From positions 5,536,643 through 5,600,642 of the forward strand of contig CM057140.1 in NCBI GenBank assembly GCA_029964075.1: a stretch of 64,000 bases of DNA, read 5' to 3'. Shown piece after piece: positions 33,079 through 46,342 of this stretch. Below the pieces are notes generated by a model. That model was not told the origin of the DNA and did not search any database. It was given only the letters and a program-made list of their open reading frames with translations. The translations under genes were made by a program, and so were the position numbers. Origin of the DNA: Patiria pectinifera (Eukaryota; Echinodermata; Asteroidea; Valvatida; Asterinidae). The stretch's first letter is position 1. Each line of letters starts with the position of its first letter.

Positions 33079-33460
33079 TCACCAGCGTGAGAGATCATTC
33101 CCTTGATGTTGATGAAGACTACGAGGAAAGGCCTTATGACGATATCATATCTGAACGTGATCATGTGGTTGAGTAAATACCTACTTGTTCATGGGTTAAA
33201 ATTAAAAGGCAAATCAGGTCAAATATGGTTCATTTGTATAGGTCACCTGGAATGCCATGCACACTCACGTTGGAGGTGGGCACGGGAGTGCCTGAAAAGA
33301 TACTGAACTTTTTGCAACAGATTTTCACATTTGTTTTGTGGTACAGTTCAGCTGTCAAAATTTGCAATGAAAGTGGGAGCTACAAAAGATGTGAATTAAT
33401 TAATACTTGACGATTTAGGGATATTATCAAACATTTCCTTGAGATAATGATTGAAGTGTC
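33079..33460. other. Gene 1 probable 3' UTR
   Basis: AT-rich sequence after the stop, with no splice or coding signal seen, running to the first canonical polyadenylation hexamer. Confidence 0.4.
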
Positions 33461-33466
33461 AATAAA
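33461..33466 (+). promoter_or_regulatory. Candidate polyadenylation signal AATAAA
   Basis: First AATAAA after the gene 1 stop, about 380 bp downstream. Use is not proven. Confidence 0.4.
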
Positions 33467-33769
33467 TTTGGGTCATGGACAGATAATGGTCAAATTTGTA
33501 TAAATATCACAAAATGTTAGCCTGGTTGCCTTGTGGGACAGAACAACATTGATGTAGCTTTGTCTGATCCTAATCGTATTTCTGTTATTGTCTCATGGAT
33601 GGGACGGATTAAATTTAATAACTACAGCTTTTTTGTATATTAGGTTATACTTTGCTTTGCATAAAATACTATATTTGAGGTCAAATATTTGGCCAGTGGT
33701 CTTTACAAGTTTGATGATCAGTTATTCAGATTATGTACGCATAGAGTATCGCAATGTGTTTTCAAGTTT

Positions 33770-34560
33770 ACATGTATTTGAACTACCCATTTTACCAAAA
33801 TGGTAATTGTTGTAATGTTCCTACATGTGTACTTATTTTTAATTATAACATATCTCAGCTAAACATTAAGAATATACTTCATAAGTCTTTCTTGTGCTTT
33901 AGTTTCGACCATAATACCATTACATTCTGTTCATTTATTCTCAGGGCTGTTGATAACACCCTAGAGTTTGTGCCTGTCACATGAAAATGTACGGATCGAC
34001 TGTTATGACGTAATTATTGTCTTATGGTTACTAGATTTGTTTACTTGCTCTATCTCTTATAGAGCCCATATGTTATGTATTTTTGTATGCAATCCTTAAA
34101 TATGCACTTTTGAGTCACAATTAACCTTATGTTTCAATTTTTATTTTGACATGTTCAAGGGTGTTTTGTGCCTTTTTTGTGTCATGCTGACCAGGAGTCA
34201 CTCGAGTCCATTAATGTGGTAGTGCATTGTTTCTCTTTATTTGATGTCATTTATTACAAGTGTTTGACATTCACATTACCAACAAAAGCGTATTCAACTG
34301 TCGGGCATAGAAGTCGTAATTCGCATAATTTTCCTAATGAAAACGTCCATAATCTTGATCAAGCTTGCAAGGTCCATTTCAGCATCAACAGTTGCCTGAA
34401 TTGTGTATATATTGCTGTCTTCAATATTCTTATTACGGTGACTGTAAGGCGATGAACATTCTTTTCTCACAAACCCTTTTCAATCAGCATACGTGTTGGT
34501 TCACAACTTGACATAAACCCCTAAGCCGAACAGCGACTTCCCAATATGGATGGAATGTAA
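33770..34560 (+). pseudogene. Third, partial copy of the gene (around the 57-nt exon)
   Basis: Sequence left of the exon matches the intron before gene 1 exon 22663 (TTCGACCATAATACCATTAC). Sequence right of it matches gene 2 intron near 63690-63810 (CTTTTCTCACAAA then GTTCACAACTT and CGAACAG). It is a remnant of a former duplicate or of an internal duplication, not a working gene. Confidence 0.75.
33945..33988 (+). pseudogene. Broken copy of the 57-nt exon
   Basis: Reads AVDNTLEFVPVT and then TGA; it lacks 13 nt relative to exons 22663-22719 and 63308-63364, giving a frameshift and a stop. The acceptor TCTCAG is kept; the donor has become GTACGG. Confidence 0.85.
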
Positions 34561-34949
34561 AAATCATACATTTTGGAGTAGAAAGTTGCATAAAATATGT
34601 CCCTAAGGAAAGTGTTGATAAATATCAGAAAATATTAGCCTGGCTGCCTTCTGTTTGCACTTAACTACTTGTAAATATGTACGCATTGATAGTTTTAAAT
34701 GTACGGATATGAAACCGAAAACAATATTAGTGTACCTTTGTTTATACTAAATTTATTTCAACTATTCTCTCATGGATCAGATGGATTAATAATTAACTAG
34801 AGCTATTCGTAGATTAGATTCTACTTTGCTTTGCATAAAAGCCTATTATTTGAGGTCAAATATTTGGCCAACGGTCTCTACAAGTTTAATGAGCAGTTAT
34901 TCAGATTATGGTCGCATAGAGTACCTCAATGTGTTTCTCTAAATTAAAT

Positions 34950-36900
34950 CCTCATTCTTGCGAACAAGATTGTGTAATTTACCTCCAATATATATATCAG
35001 ATGTGTTTTCTGCATCTTCCTTGGTTTTATTGTTCGTTTTATTACTGGTATGGTAACATATTTCTTCTTTAAGACATCTCATTGTGGTTTGTAGTAATGT
35101 AGTTGAACATGACATCACTGTCATCTAATTAAAATAATAAAAGTTAATTTTATATAAAAAGACAGCTGAGAATTTGACAAGTAAATTTACAGAAAAACAT
35201 CACAGATATGTTTAGGCTTCAATAGGTATAGGCTCAAATTAATAATACATAAAAATGTTCCCACTGCTTTACCCAAATTGTATCATAGATAATTTGAAGC
35301 GTTTTCATGTTGAGTTTATTTACCTGGACAATACCAGCACGTGCAGAGCCTCGGAGGTCTTCTCTTTATACCAATCAGATTTATTGCTTTATTGTTGTTA
35401 GCTTTGGCATGACTTCTAGTAGGTTGTCTCTGATTGGCTATTGCTTTTTTGTTTCCCCTTCTTTTGTATCTGTGGGGACATCGATGACTTGCTTCCAATC
35501 TGACTCCAGTTACGCCAGAACAAATGTTTTTATGACTCCAGTTACACAAGAGGAAATTGTGGATTCCCTCAATCAACAAATGTTTCCTCGTACTTTGTAT
35601 TTGTGGTTGTCTGTCAGTCTGTAGAAGTTGCCCAACGGGTAAGGGGAAAAAATGATCGCTTCACCTTATCCCCACTATGTGGACTACAATTGTGTATATT
35701 TTCATTTTGTTAATAATGGTATTGTGTTAAAATTACTCGTATTGATGTTGTATGCTTAAATGTTTAACATGATGATTTCATGTTTCTAGTTTTGTTACAG
35801 CGTTGAAATAAATGCTCAGTAAGTATACACCATCAATCATGAAATTAAGTTATAAATCATTCTGCCTTTTGGCTGTCTTGGTCAAAGCCTGGATTTGGAT
35901 TGTGTTAACTACGTGCAGTCGAACCGGCGCAGCAATCTGACATCAACAGAAGAGGGCAATATCGACGAGAAAAGCCGAAGCCAGTCTTTGGGAATTTGGC
36001 AGGCCTCCCCGAAATATTTCAAGTATACCTCACGCGCTCGCATTAGCATCAATATAATAGCAGGAAGCTGCACATTGACACGTATTTTTGACACCACCAT
36101 AACCGTCAAAAATCATTACTATCAACCACTCTTACGGGACTAACACTTGCGCCCGTGTAACCCTGCAAATATTTGGCAAACAAGATTTCAAGGTCAAAAC
36201 TCCAACATTGACCAATCATTATCGTTCCTCTGATTATACTTTTTTTGTAAAGTTATTTTAATTCTAAATAAGGTAAACAAATATTTTTCGTATATTCTCA
36301 ATATGCTTTATATAAGATGAATCGGCGATAATTCTTGAAAATTAGAGAAAAAAAATATTAGAAGTTAACTTCCCCCATGCATATACGTGTGTTTGTGCTT
36401 AATTCCAGAAATGTGTGTGTGTCTTTTTGTCTGGCTGTCTAATATTATCTCCAGAACCGGGCTCTGTATGAAGTTTAAAATCAGAGGGTGTATTGCCAGA
36501 ATATGCAGTGTTAGGTCTAAAATTGTTGGAATGAGCGGTTTTCAAAAAAGCAAATTTGTCTCATATAAAAGAGTTGGCCTGTTTGTGCATAGAGCTAGCT
36601 GACCTTCAGGGGGCACACCGGTAAATAGGCCTGAATCCATCCGTCGATGGATCGTACGCGGAGGTTGTTTACCGCTTATACTAGTTGGCTTTCCTGACTT
36701 TAGACCCCCCCCCTAAGAAAAGGTCGGTCTCTATCTGGTCAGCACGCGCGTCGATTTTAATCGTGCGCGTCAATCTTGTTTTCCCAAAAATATGCCTTTT
36801 TATTATAATAATGTTAATGGCGTTATGAGGACTTTTTTGAAAAATATGTTGCCAACCACGGCTTCAATTTATGCGCTTACGGCAGCTAGCCAATACAAAA
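34950..36900. other. Intergenic stretch, no supported gene
   Basis: About 2 kb. Open frames at 35307-35624 (plus) and 35316-35579 (minus) overlap and show no recognised motif. A repeat-like passage lies at about 36390-36600. Confidence 0.45.
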
Positions 36901-36929
36901 TGGCGCCATACAAAATGTTTACAGACAAA

Positions 36930-37450
36930 AGAAAGGCCTATTGAGTGTTTTAGTTCAAACACTGATTACCTCTTACTTTACTTGGACTATGTTAACTCTG
37001 TAATGTATGTTATGTCTCGAACCTTATTCGACAAAATAACAGCGATTACAAACAATACTGCTCGGCTTCGTTTTCGGATTGTGTAAGTACGACAGGATTT
37101 CACTACCACTAAAGGACTGCATTGGTTGGCTTCCAGTTCGTGCGCGTGTCCAGTTCAAGATTTTGCTTTTGGTTTTCAAGGTGTTACAGAACAAGGCACC
37201 AGCTTATGTGACGGACTTGGTTGTGAAGTCCCGTTGTGCTTACGACTTACGTAGTTAAGACACTCTGAATCTTTCCGTCCCTCGATCGTATAATAAACTG
37301 AATGATAGGGCATTTGTTATGACCCGACCCACTTTGTGGAAATCCCTGCCACCCAGTTGAAGAGAATTACAAATGAAGATGAGTTCAAGTGTGCGATCGA
37401 AACGCATCTCTTCAATCAATTCTGTGATTGTAATAAGTTTTTATGTGTTA
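36930..37450 (+). pseudogene. LINE fragment, C-terminal part of reverse transcriptase ORF
   Basis: With frameshifts, the plus strand reads LHWLPVRARVQFKILLLVFK, then VLQNKAPAYVTDLVV, and near the end PTLWKSLPPS and EFKCAIETHLFNQF. These are the usual closing motifs of CR1/L2-type LINE proteins. Stops between blocks show it is dead. Confidence 0.8.
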
Positions 37451-40400
37451 TCTGTCGTTTTTTTTTTACTTTGTTTCTAATTACATTTTTAAATTGTTTG
37501 ATGCTGTATTGATTGTACAGCATTCTTGAATACGTTTTATTGATGATGGAAGTGGCGCGGCGCTATAGAAATAAAATTAGTGTTAAATAATAATACATAG
37601 AGTTCTAATTCATTGAGGTTCTTATTTTATACTTATCTTACCTTTAATTTCAAGTGTGAACAGTATAGTGTAGATACGAAAGATCAAGGTGAGCACTGTT
37701 TAATGCATAGATAATGGATATCCAGTCGGGATGCATGTCATCTCGAAATACAGTTGATCATTTTCGGTGTCTGTGGCACTTACCGAAACACTGTTGTACC
37801 CATCGCTATTTGTACTGGTACTACTAAATGACCGAGGGTCTGAAAAAAAACTTGTTCTTCTGTATATTGAAATGTTATGTTGACGTTTAATAAACGTATG
37901 TTTTATATTGATATTCAAATAGAGTAAATCACTTTTTTTCGGTCAAGTCGATTTTGATGTGATGTGAAATGGCCCTTAAATACAGATAGACGTGAAAGAT
38001 GTAGAAGCTTTAGTTATCCCTTTACGTTAAATATTTGGCCCAACTAATTACATTTTTGATACTTCATAATTATCATATAGATGCATTTTAATTAAAAGCC
38101 ATACCCCTCACCCCCCACCCCAAAGTGTTATTACTACGAAACCCATGGTGGGTTATGTTTGGTTCGTTGGACCTCTCCATAAAGGTTCTGTATCCGCGAC
38201 TGAGATTCTGTCCAAAGTTTGAATTTGTTTTACCACTGTATTCGGTGCGCGATCTGACAAACTGACGAATAGCACACAAAGAGCGCGAAGAATATCCGGC
38301 TATTTGAGATTGTTTAATTGGACAAACTGACGAATATGTTTATGATCAAACAAAAACATATAGCACGAATTTTCTGATTAAATAACCTGATGGATACTAC
38401 GTTCCCTATTTTATTTCGAATATACACCAAAAGGGTTATTATGGAAACATTAAGGGTGAAAAACAACGCCCGGAAAAGATTGTCCAACTTCAAACGTGAA
38501 TTACTGGAAACAGGGTTTTCGCTTATTCGTCGGTATGTCAGCTCTGCAACGATGTTTATTAAGTGAAATGGTGCGCTAGATCACTTACGCAATTAAAAGT
38601 GGCGCAAGCAGAGTGGCGCCATTACGTAAAGGTAGTGAAATCAGCTGCTGTACAGGTAATACGCACCTGTGCAGCACCCCCGCACTTGTCACTTGGGCAG
38701 GTTACAAACACCAGCCCTGCTAAGGCCCCTGGTGATTTTTTTGACATTCTGAGTAAATAATAAATGAATCTCAACATAGAGAGACAAGTCCCGTGTGTGA
38801 TTTAGAAGTGCCACCCCCCCAACCTGTTCCCCTGCAACGCCTGGCGGTAGACTACCACAAAACGGGCCTGCTCTTTGGCCTTCTCAGACTTGACTACTTG
38901 TCATATATCTAGAGTTTGGCTCGAAAATCAAGGGCAATGTGGTTTATGCTGAAATACCCGAACATTTTTTTTCGAACCAATAAACGACCCCATTTCCATA
39001 GGCCAGTGTATGGACAATAGAAAAGGTATGGATTCTAGTAGTATGGATTCTTATTCTAAGCTACCTAGGCCCTATACAAATGTAAATTTGTATTCAGTAT
39101 TTGCTATTCATAAAATATTTCGGACAGTACCCATTTCCGTTCCTCGAGAGCCCGTCACGTGGCCGATTTTTAAAGATTTTTTTCCTAAACATCTTGCCAG
39201 TGTCACATCTACAAATTTCTGATGCCAGGACCATTTTATTGGTTGACCGTTAAATCCTCACCTGCTCATGCACAATATTACCAGGGGGTCAGTATATCAT
39301 ATAACAATACACCGGCACAGCTGCGTTCTGCGTCAACTTTAATTTATTTTCAACTCTTCAATCTCATTTGCAATGGTAAGAGCTGGTAGTTCTGGGGGCG
39401 TACTGCTCGACACCATGGGAACGGAGTTGGTTCTTCTCCACATCACGTAGCCAATAAGGAGTTGTTTGCGAGGGGGGCATACCATGGTATAGCTATAATG
39501 AATGTGAGGGGTCCTGCATTAATTTGTGAACAAAACACGCTGCTCATGCATTCAAGATGCGATTGATGGTGGATCTGCTCAGATTATGCGCTATATAGTC
39601 AATGTGCTGGAAATCAAAACTCAACATCTTAAACCGGAGACCCTGTTATTGCACTTTATCCTCTGTGATCTGTCAGCAATGCAAGTTGTGGTGTGATATT
39701 CCAATTCAGCAACTTACGAGTTGTAATACACTTCCTCCTGCAGCGTCCTTTGGGGTAGGAAACTCCAGCTAGTCATCCACATTAGCTTACACAAATACTT
39801 AACTTACGGAAACTGTAAGAGGTTAAAAGTTGTTTCCTGCTTTACATGTCAATCGTTTTGCATAGTATTTTGAAAGCACTTATGGATCCATTAGCACAGG
39901 CATTTTATCATAAATTAGGGCTCAAACTTGAACAAACTGCAACCGAAACGATATCAATGGTTTTCGAAAACCTGAACATGTATACAAGTGCTGGGAGATT
40001 ATCCGGGGGCAAAGCTCTGACAATTACCACCAAGTATCCCTTAAGCCAAAATGTGGTTTGTTTTGGTAGTAGCGGGCTTTTTTGTTCATGGTAACAATAG
40101 TGCTGTATAACATACAGCGGCATCAACGTGGAATTTACTGCGATCTAGCACGACGCGGCAGTTGCCTCCCGGCCCTGATGAAGGACGAAGTCCGAACATT
40201 TGACACAACTATCAACGGTGAGCACTGTACTAACTTTTGGGTTTTTTAAATATATATATTGCCTACTTTCCAGTGCTACGAAGCGAACCCTTTTTCAATA
40301 ACTGTATAACATGCCCTTTTTGGTTAAATATATATAGCATTATTATAACATGACAGGAATTATTGCAGGAATGAGATGTCGATTTTGTTGTGTATAGCGG

Positions 40401-40700
40401 TTTGTTTTCAACTATTTCATCACATTCACAGAGTAGGTTAACTGATCTCAGACAATGTCCAAAGGGACGCACGGGTTGAGGGTGGAGGCCTAGCTTGAAC
40501 CTGAAAAGTAGCCCTTTTCTGTTTTAACAACGTTGGCCTCTTGTGGTTTTCATTATGTTGCTCATGATGTCAAACTCTAGGCCTGGACAATTATCAGCTC
40601 ATAGGCCTAGGGAGGGAGGACTCTAAATGAACACTATAAGTCACTCGGAGTGTATTGCAGTTAAGAATAGTCATACAAAATTAGTGATTAGACTGGCCGT
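37451..40700. other. Intergenic stretch, no supported gene
   Basis: About 3.2 kb. The longest open frame (39846-40094) has no motif or paralog in the window. Nothing structural was confidently recognised. Confidence 0.45.
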
Positions 40701-41154
40701 TGTTAAAGGGGCATTACGGCCCGAAAAAAATCATGATTTTGATTGTTTACTTATACTACTTCAAAGGTAAAGTTGAAAGGCAACAAACCCAATAACTTAC
40801 CGTTCCTGAGAAAAAGACGAAAAATCCGGTAGTTTGCATTGGACGCGACAGACATTCTTTGGCGTACCTATTTTTTTTCAAATCGTGTTCATTCATTGTA
40901 CGCTTATGGAGCGTAAAAAAGTTGTGCGTGTGGTACATAACATATTTGTATGCGCAGCACAAATACACACATGTTGTCCGCAGAATCCGAACCACTGTGC
41001 AGCCGGATCACAAGCACTAAACAACTCGATTTGTAAGGGACAAAAATGTGACTCCCAAAATCCATTCTGACTTGCAGGGTTCTCGCAAGAATAACACAAA
41101 ACGCCCAGTTTTTAAAGGATAGCTGTTTTGACATTTATATTCTATTTTAACGGG

Positions 41155-41445
41155 CCGCGTAAGTCCGACGCCTCATAATTCCGAAATTTCGGAATGATGA
41201 AGGCGTCGGATTTATGAGACATCGGACTTATGGACAATTTACTATTCGGCCACATATATTGCTCCGACGCCTCACAAGTCCGACGCCTCAAAAGTCCGAC
41301 GCCGGACAAACGAGTCTGACCTATGAGGCATCGGACCTATGACGCGTCGGACCTATGTATGAGGTGTAGGACGTATGTGCTTTGTTTGGGTGGCGATGAC
41401 ATTTTGTCGGACATTTGAGGCGTCGGACTAATGCGCGGACCCCAC
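41155..41445. repeat. Repeat cluster of TCCGACGCCTCA and its complement
   Basis: TCCGACGCCTCA/TGAGGCGTCGGA and close variants (GACCTATGAGGCATCGGA, GACGCGTCGGACCTATG) occur about ten times in both orientations within 290 bp, including CCGAAATTTCGG, a 12-bp palindrome. No coding frame follows the repeat. Confidence 0.75.
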
Positions 41446-41449
41446 TTTG

Positions 41450-42960
41450 TTGTTGCTTTTCTTCAGTAGCCGCCAGTAGCCGCTGCCAGTAGCCGCCGTC
41501 GGAGGCTTCTCCAAGTAGGGCTAAAGTAGTTCAGTGTAATACATTTTGTGCAGCTGTGTTTTTTTCTATGCTCTTTCTATTGAATATCATTTTGTTTAAA
41601 ACGCGTTTTGTAGCCAAATCATGCGCATTACAAGCCGTAATATCCTTTTAATACCAATAATTATTGCATTAATAAAACAGAGATTTGATTGACTGAACAT
41701 GGAAATAGTATTTTTGTGGGTAGAATGATGGGAATACAAAATGGCTGACGAAGTAATGCGAAGAGCCACATTCAGATTGTTTCATTTTGTGTCTTTTGAG
41801 GGGTACTTGTTTTCAACGTCCATTTTGGTTATAACAAGTGACACAAATCATCGAATCAATGACTTTTGCCAGAAAAAAAAATGCTAAGTTTATATTAACT
41901 TATAAAAAAGTCAAATACATATTGTATTGTTCGTTTTATCGTAGACGAATGATAATGAAAGTGTGATAAAAACATGCATTTAGCGTGTCACTTGACTTGA
42001 ACCTAGCCTTGGTCAATGCTCTCGTCGTTATTCGTCCCGTACGCGGTCAATCGTCGGCGTATATCCTCATGCGCTATGCACATGCGTGTTAAAATACAGC
42101 GCGAACAGCGGCCTCACGCGGCCACTATTTTTTTATGCAAATCAGTTGGGGACTCAAACAATTTTGTACAAAATTTGAAAACATCACAAGGAAACATTTT
42201 TAAATTGTGCAAAAATATTGTTTTGACATAAAAAAGAGAAGAAACAGAGTAAAGCGCCCTTTTGTGATAAATGTTTGGCAAACAAGTGATGTCATAATAG
42301 ATTAGTGGCCAAACAAAATTTGCCAGAATGTTAGAAAAATTGGTCCAAGTGAATTAGGACGGTGCACACAATGCGCCCCTTGAAAGTCCATAGGAAACCC
42401 CGCCCCTAACAGGGGCTGAAAGGAGCTTTCAAGACTTCCCCCTCAGGGTAACGTTCCCAATGCAATTTGTTCAAGGATAAAAACCACATAATGTCTGTAG
42501 AACATTTCCTTGTGACGATGATGTCATGGGGAAAAAAAACTGCGGAAATTCCGGGCGCTGGACCTAGCTTGTCCCGAGTTCACAACCACGTAGCTCTTTG
42601 CGACTTGCAGCAATTTAGATTGAGGCTGGAAATAAACACGAAAAAGAAAGAAAACCAAGCTCCAAAACCATTACAATGCGCCGTGAACATTTTCCAGTAT
42701 GCATAATAATGGTCAGTTTTGAAGAGCGCCTCCATTTGGAAGATAAGTACCAGCCCCCCCCCCCCTCCCCCTCCCCCGCTTTTTGATTTTACGGAGGACA
42801 AGACAGTGTCCAGAGAAAAGAACATGCATACATTTAGGCGCGGATGTGCGCGTGTGGTTGCTCCCCCTCCCCGACATCAAAAGATGCATACGCTACTGAT
42901 TTCGGTAGACCACCGTTCCTGTGATGGTGTTTCCGAGTTTGTATTTTGATTACCATTACA
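41450..42960. other. Intergenic stretch with simple-sequence tracts
   Basis: Has GTAGCCGC repeats near 41466 and a C-rich tract at about 42752-42777. No supported gene. Confidence 0.4.
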
Positions 42961-44267
42961 CGTTTTACTGAAATAAATACGCCTAATAGGGCTAAACGCG
43001 TTTTTAACGAAATGGTGTTAATCGGAAAGAACATTTACTTACAACTATATCCTTTGCAACTGGCCGTTTTGTGTTATTCCTCTTATTCGTGCAAGAACCA
43101 ATTTCGGGGTCCACTTTTGCGACCCCAAAGATCGGGCTGTTCAGTGATAGTTGTGATCCCAGCCGTAAAGTTTTCGCCTCCTGCGGACGTGTAAGAAACC
43201 ACATTTGTGCATTGGTGCTGTGTGTAGTTTTTGTGACACATACATTGCATGCATTGAATGAAAACAACAGGAAAAACGTATGCGTACTCCGTCGTGTCTG
43301 ATGTAAACACAGACATTAAGTACATTTTCTTTCCGAAAGAATTTACAAACAAGTAAACAATCAAAAAATGAAATTTTCGGGGATTTTAGGCCTTAAAACC
43401 TCTTTAAGGCTTTTACAGAAAAAAAAATGGGCCAAATCATTTGTATGGGTTGATGGTTAATAATCCCACTTGGAACGTTTATGATTCAATTTTGTTATCG
43501 CTAGTTGAGCCAGCATTAATGAACAATGGGTTCGATCTCCAGGGGAAAGATTGACGAGACTGGGTGGTAATTTTTTGGAATTGTAGTAGTACGTGTACGC
43601 AGTTATAAAAAAGGAAATGTTAAGGAAATTCACAATCTGAACGACATTTCAAAGAAGATATAAAAAATATACAATTTTTTTTTACTAAATGTGTGTCCCT
43701 ATGAATACAAAGGCCATTTTTTGGGCTTCTACAGAACAACAGTGGCCCGGCTTTAAGGCCAAGTCCGTGGCAATGGCCAGAACACGCGAAAGAGCCGAAG
43801 CCGCACGCGCGCACAACGCGTGCAGATGATGACAGGCAGTTTAATGGCTTCGAAAAGAATGAAAAAGATACTTTTTTTGATGATGAGAAACTGAGAAACT
43901 AAACCTGTTAGAAAAGTCCAGTTGTTGTCATTACTATGGTTACTTTAAGTAAAAAATATTAAAGGAAAAAAATCAGGGAATTCAAAAAAAAGAAGGAAAT
44001 CTCAGGGAAAAAATATTCCAATCTATGGAAATTCCAATTTGGAAAGTGGAAGTACTTGGCAGGGAGTGCAGTTATTGGTGATTAGTCAGGAGACAGGATA
44101 GGAGAAACGTGTGATTTTTGGAGGTGAAATAGAAAAGAACTGTTCCACTCAAGTTGAATTATAAGCTGTCGGGAGAACCCCTTGCCCTTCCTCCTTTACA
44201 GGAGACTTACAGTCAGCATTGTGCAGGGCGATAATTAAATTGCAAGACCGCTACACTCGTTACTATG

Positions 44268-44450
44268 AAGCCCGGTTCATACTCGGCGCGAAAGCGAAAG
44301 CGAACGCGAATTTTTGTCGTCGTTTCAAGTATTCGCGCTGCGAATTCGTATAGTTGAGTACATTTCAATTCGGGCGAATTTCGCAGCGAACGTTTCATGA
44401 CGTCAAATTCGCTTCGCCTTCGCATTTGCGTGGAGTACGAACCGGGCTTT
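44268..44450. mobile_element. Short MITE-like element, AAGCCCGGTTC ends
   Basis: 183 bp, beginning AAGCCCGGTTCATACTC and ending with the inverse GAGTACGAACCGGGCTT. The interior is rich in CGAA/TTCGC motifs. It has no coding capacity; family not identified. Confidence 0.7.
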
Positions 44451-44656
44451 ACAAATGTTTACAAAGCGCAATGCTAACATTCTGCATGATGTAATACTCG
44501 GTTACATGTACAGATTGAGTCTGAATGAACTGGACCCAAAAATAGAAAATATTACAAATGAGTAGCAATTGTTAAAACAAGTACAAATGAGATATGTTAC
44601 AGGCTGGTATTTTGGACATATTTGGTGAAAGTTTCACGTATATCCATTGTACCATA

Positions 44657-45564
44657 CACTCTTAGAAAAAAAAGTACCCAATGTTGCGTAAAATTGTACT
44701 CTTTGTGGTGGTAAAAAAGGGAACATGGTCGTTGGCGGGGTAAAACGCTACGCAACAGGGGTTGCGTCAAATTTTACTCAATTCCTGCGTAAAACGTAAT
44801 TCTTACCCAATGGTGTTGCGTCAAAATTGTACCCAACAAATGATCACCCTCTCTTTTGACCCCCAGGAGCAGGGGGTAGGGGGGTGGGGTTGGGGGCTCT
44901 GTCAATATTTCTGCATAATGTATTAACCATTACCCTCACCTGACCCCAAAACATGGATGCTCTGCTAACCAATCGTGCTGTCATGCAGGCCAAGAGACTG
45001 ACCGTGTTTGATTGTTTACATTTTGTACATATACGACACACACAACACACATCGCGACATTGACATTCAATCATCGACCTATTTGTCACAAATATCCAAT
45101 GTTGTAGGTTTACCTCATACTGCCCACGTTTTCTCAATGACGTATTTTATTAATCAGTGCATCCTGGAAAGTAAATGATTACTTCTAAATAAAGGTATCG
45201 GCGATTTCGAATCCCACTCTCGCAGCACGTTCGTTAGTCCACTAACCGCCATCTTGAATATTACTGTCGATTTCGAGAACGTTCTTTAGGCAACATTGGG
45301 CAATGCTTACTCATTAGGGGGGTAATATTTACCCATCTGAGAGCACATATGCCTGTTTTGTTGTACGTTGCAAGGTCAAATATGCTTTCTTACACCACGT
45401 TGTTTACAATTTGATTTTTTTCGGTAACACAATCAAAGGGTCAAATTTCCCTTTTGAAGGGTACTGGCAAAATCGTCACTTAACCTATAATTGGGTAAGA
45501 AAGTACTCAACATTTGTACGCAACACATTTACTCAGCAGTTTTTGACACTTCTTTTTTAGAGTG
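44657..45564. mobile_element. MITE, CACTCTTAGAAAA ends, TA duplication (copy 1)
   Basis: About 908 bp, beginning CACTCTTAGAAAAAAAAG and ending CTTCTTTTTTAGAGTG, with TA on each side. A second copy is at 58789-59622. Shared interior motifs include GTACCCAATGTTGCG and GTTGCGTCAAATTTTACTCA. It encodes no protein. Confidence 0.8.
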
Positions 45565-45566
45565 TA

Positions 45567-46342
45567 CATGCTAAACTGTGACCACGGTTCCACGGTTCCA
45601 CAAATTTGATTCAAATCGGAGACTGAAGTGAAGCAGTGCTATAGCAAATAAACACCTAGTCAAGATGACTGACTCACTTGAAGTTATTGACACATTTAAA
45701 AAAAGGCAAAGCCAATTCCGTGTGCAGACTGAAAAAAATAAGCAACTTTTTTTTAATAATAAGTAATGGCATTTCTCCTCATCATAGCCACTAATTTGAA
45801 AATTTGAAAATTCCTGTGGAAGACAAGGTAATTAATTCATACGAAACACTCACCGTTTTTTTTTTCAATATACTCTATTTGCCACCCAAAAAATGGTGAA
45901 CTTGGGTCCAGATCATTCTGACTCACCCTGTAATATAACACCCCCCCCCCCTGCGTGGCCGCAGTTAGGAGCGAAACTCTAGCTAGTCATTTAAATCATA
46001 AAGAGAAAAAAATCAACATACAGACATTGAACGAGGTTAAGTCGTTCCATGCTTTACGCTTCAATAATTCTCCATGTGTTGAGAGCAACAATGGATCTCA
46101 TTCCTTGTGACGATGTTGTAAAGGCGCTTAATAAAACCTGACCTTCCGCACGACATTCGTCCGAGTTCATTACCAGGAAGCTCTTCAAGACCTGCAGCAA
46201 AAATACTTTTGATTGAAACAGAACATGTTTAAATTTCTGATTGTTCATACAGTTGAAAGAAAGATCAATAGCACACTACTGCAGTCTAAATCCAACCATA
46301 CTTGAAACCTGACGGCCTTTGCAACACTCGGCGCATACAGAC
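45567..46342. other. Upstream region of gene 2
   Basis: Non-coding sequence before the start codon, with a C run near 45941. No TATA box or other promoter element could be assigned with confidence. Confidence 0.4.

Larger units (their letters stand above)
33490..34940. repeat. Tandem pair flanking a decayed piece of the gene
   Basis: A segment at about 33490-33770 (CACAAAATGTTAGCCTGG, TTTGAGGTCAAATATTTGGC) recurs at about 34617-34935 with moderate divergence. Between the two lies a partial gene copy (33770-34560). Confidence 0.7.
40703..43410. repeat. Possible old element with decayed inverted ends
   Basis: GATTGTTTACTTAT near 40741 and, on the opposite strand, GATTGTTTACTTG near 43360 lie in similar contexts (A-rich then ACAAATAC / ACAAAAAC further in). 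Similarity is weak, so this is a tentative call. Confidence 0.3.

Noticed and set aside
35316..35579. Minus-strand frame ending RRPPRLCTCWYCPGK, considered as a P2X7-type Cys-rich domain
   Set aside because: Too few of the conserved Cys and His residues; the match is a short, chance-level resemblance.
39846..40094. 82-codon open frame as a small gene
   Set aside because: No motif, no paralog in the window, and no splice or start context of note.
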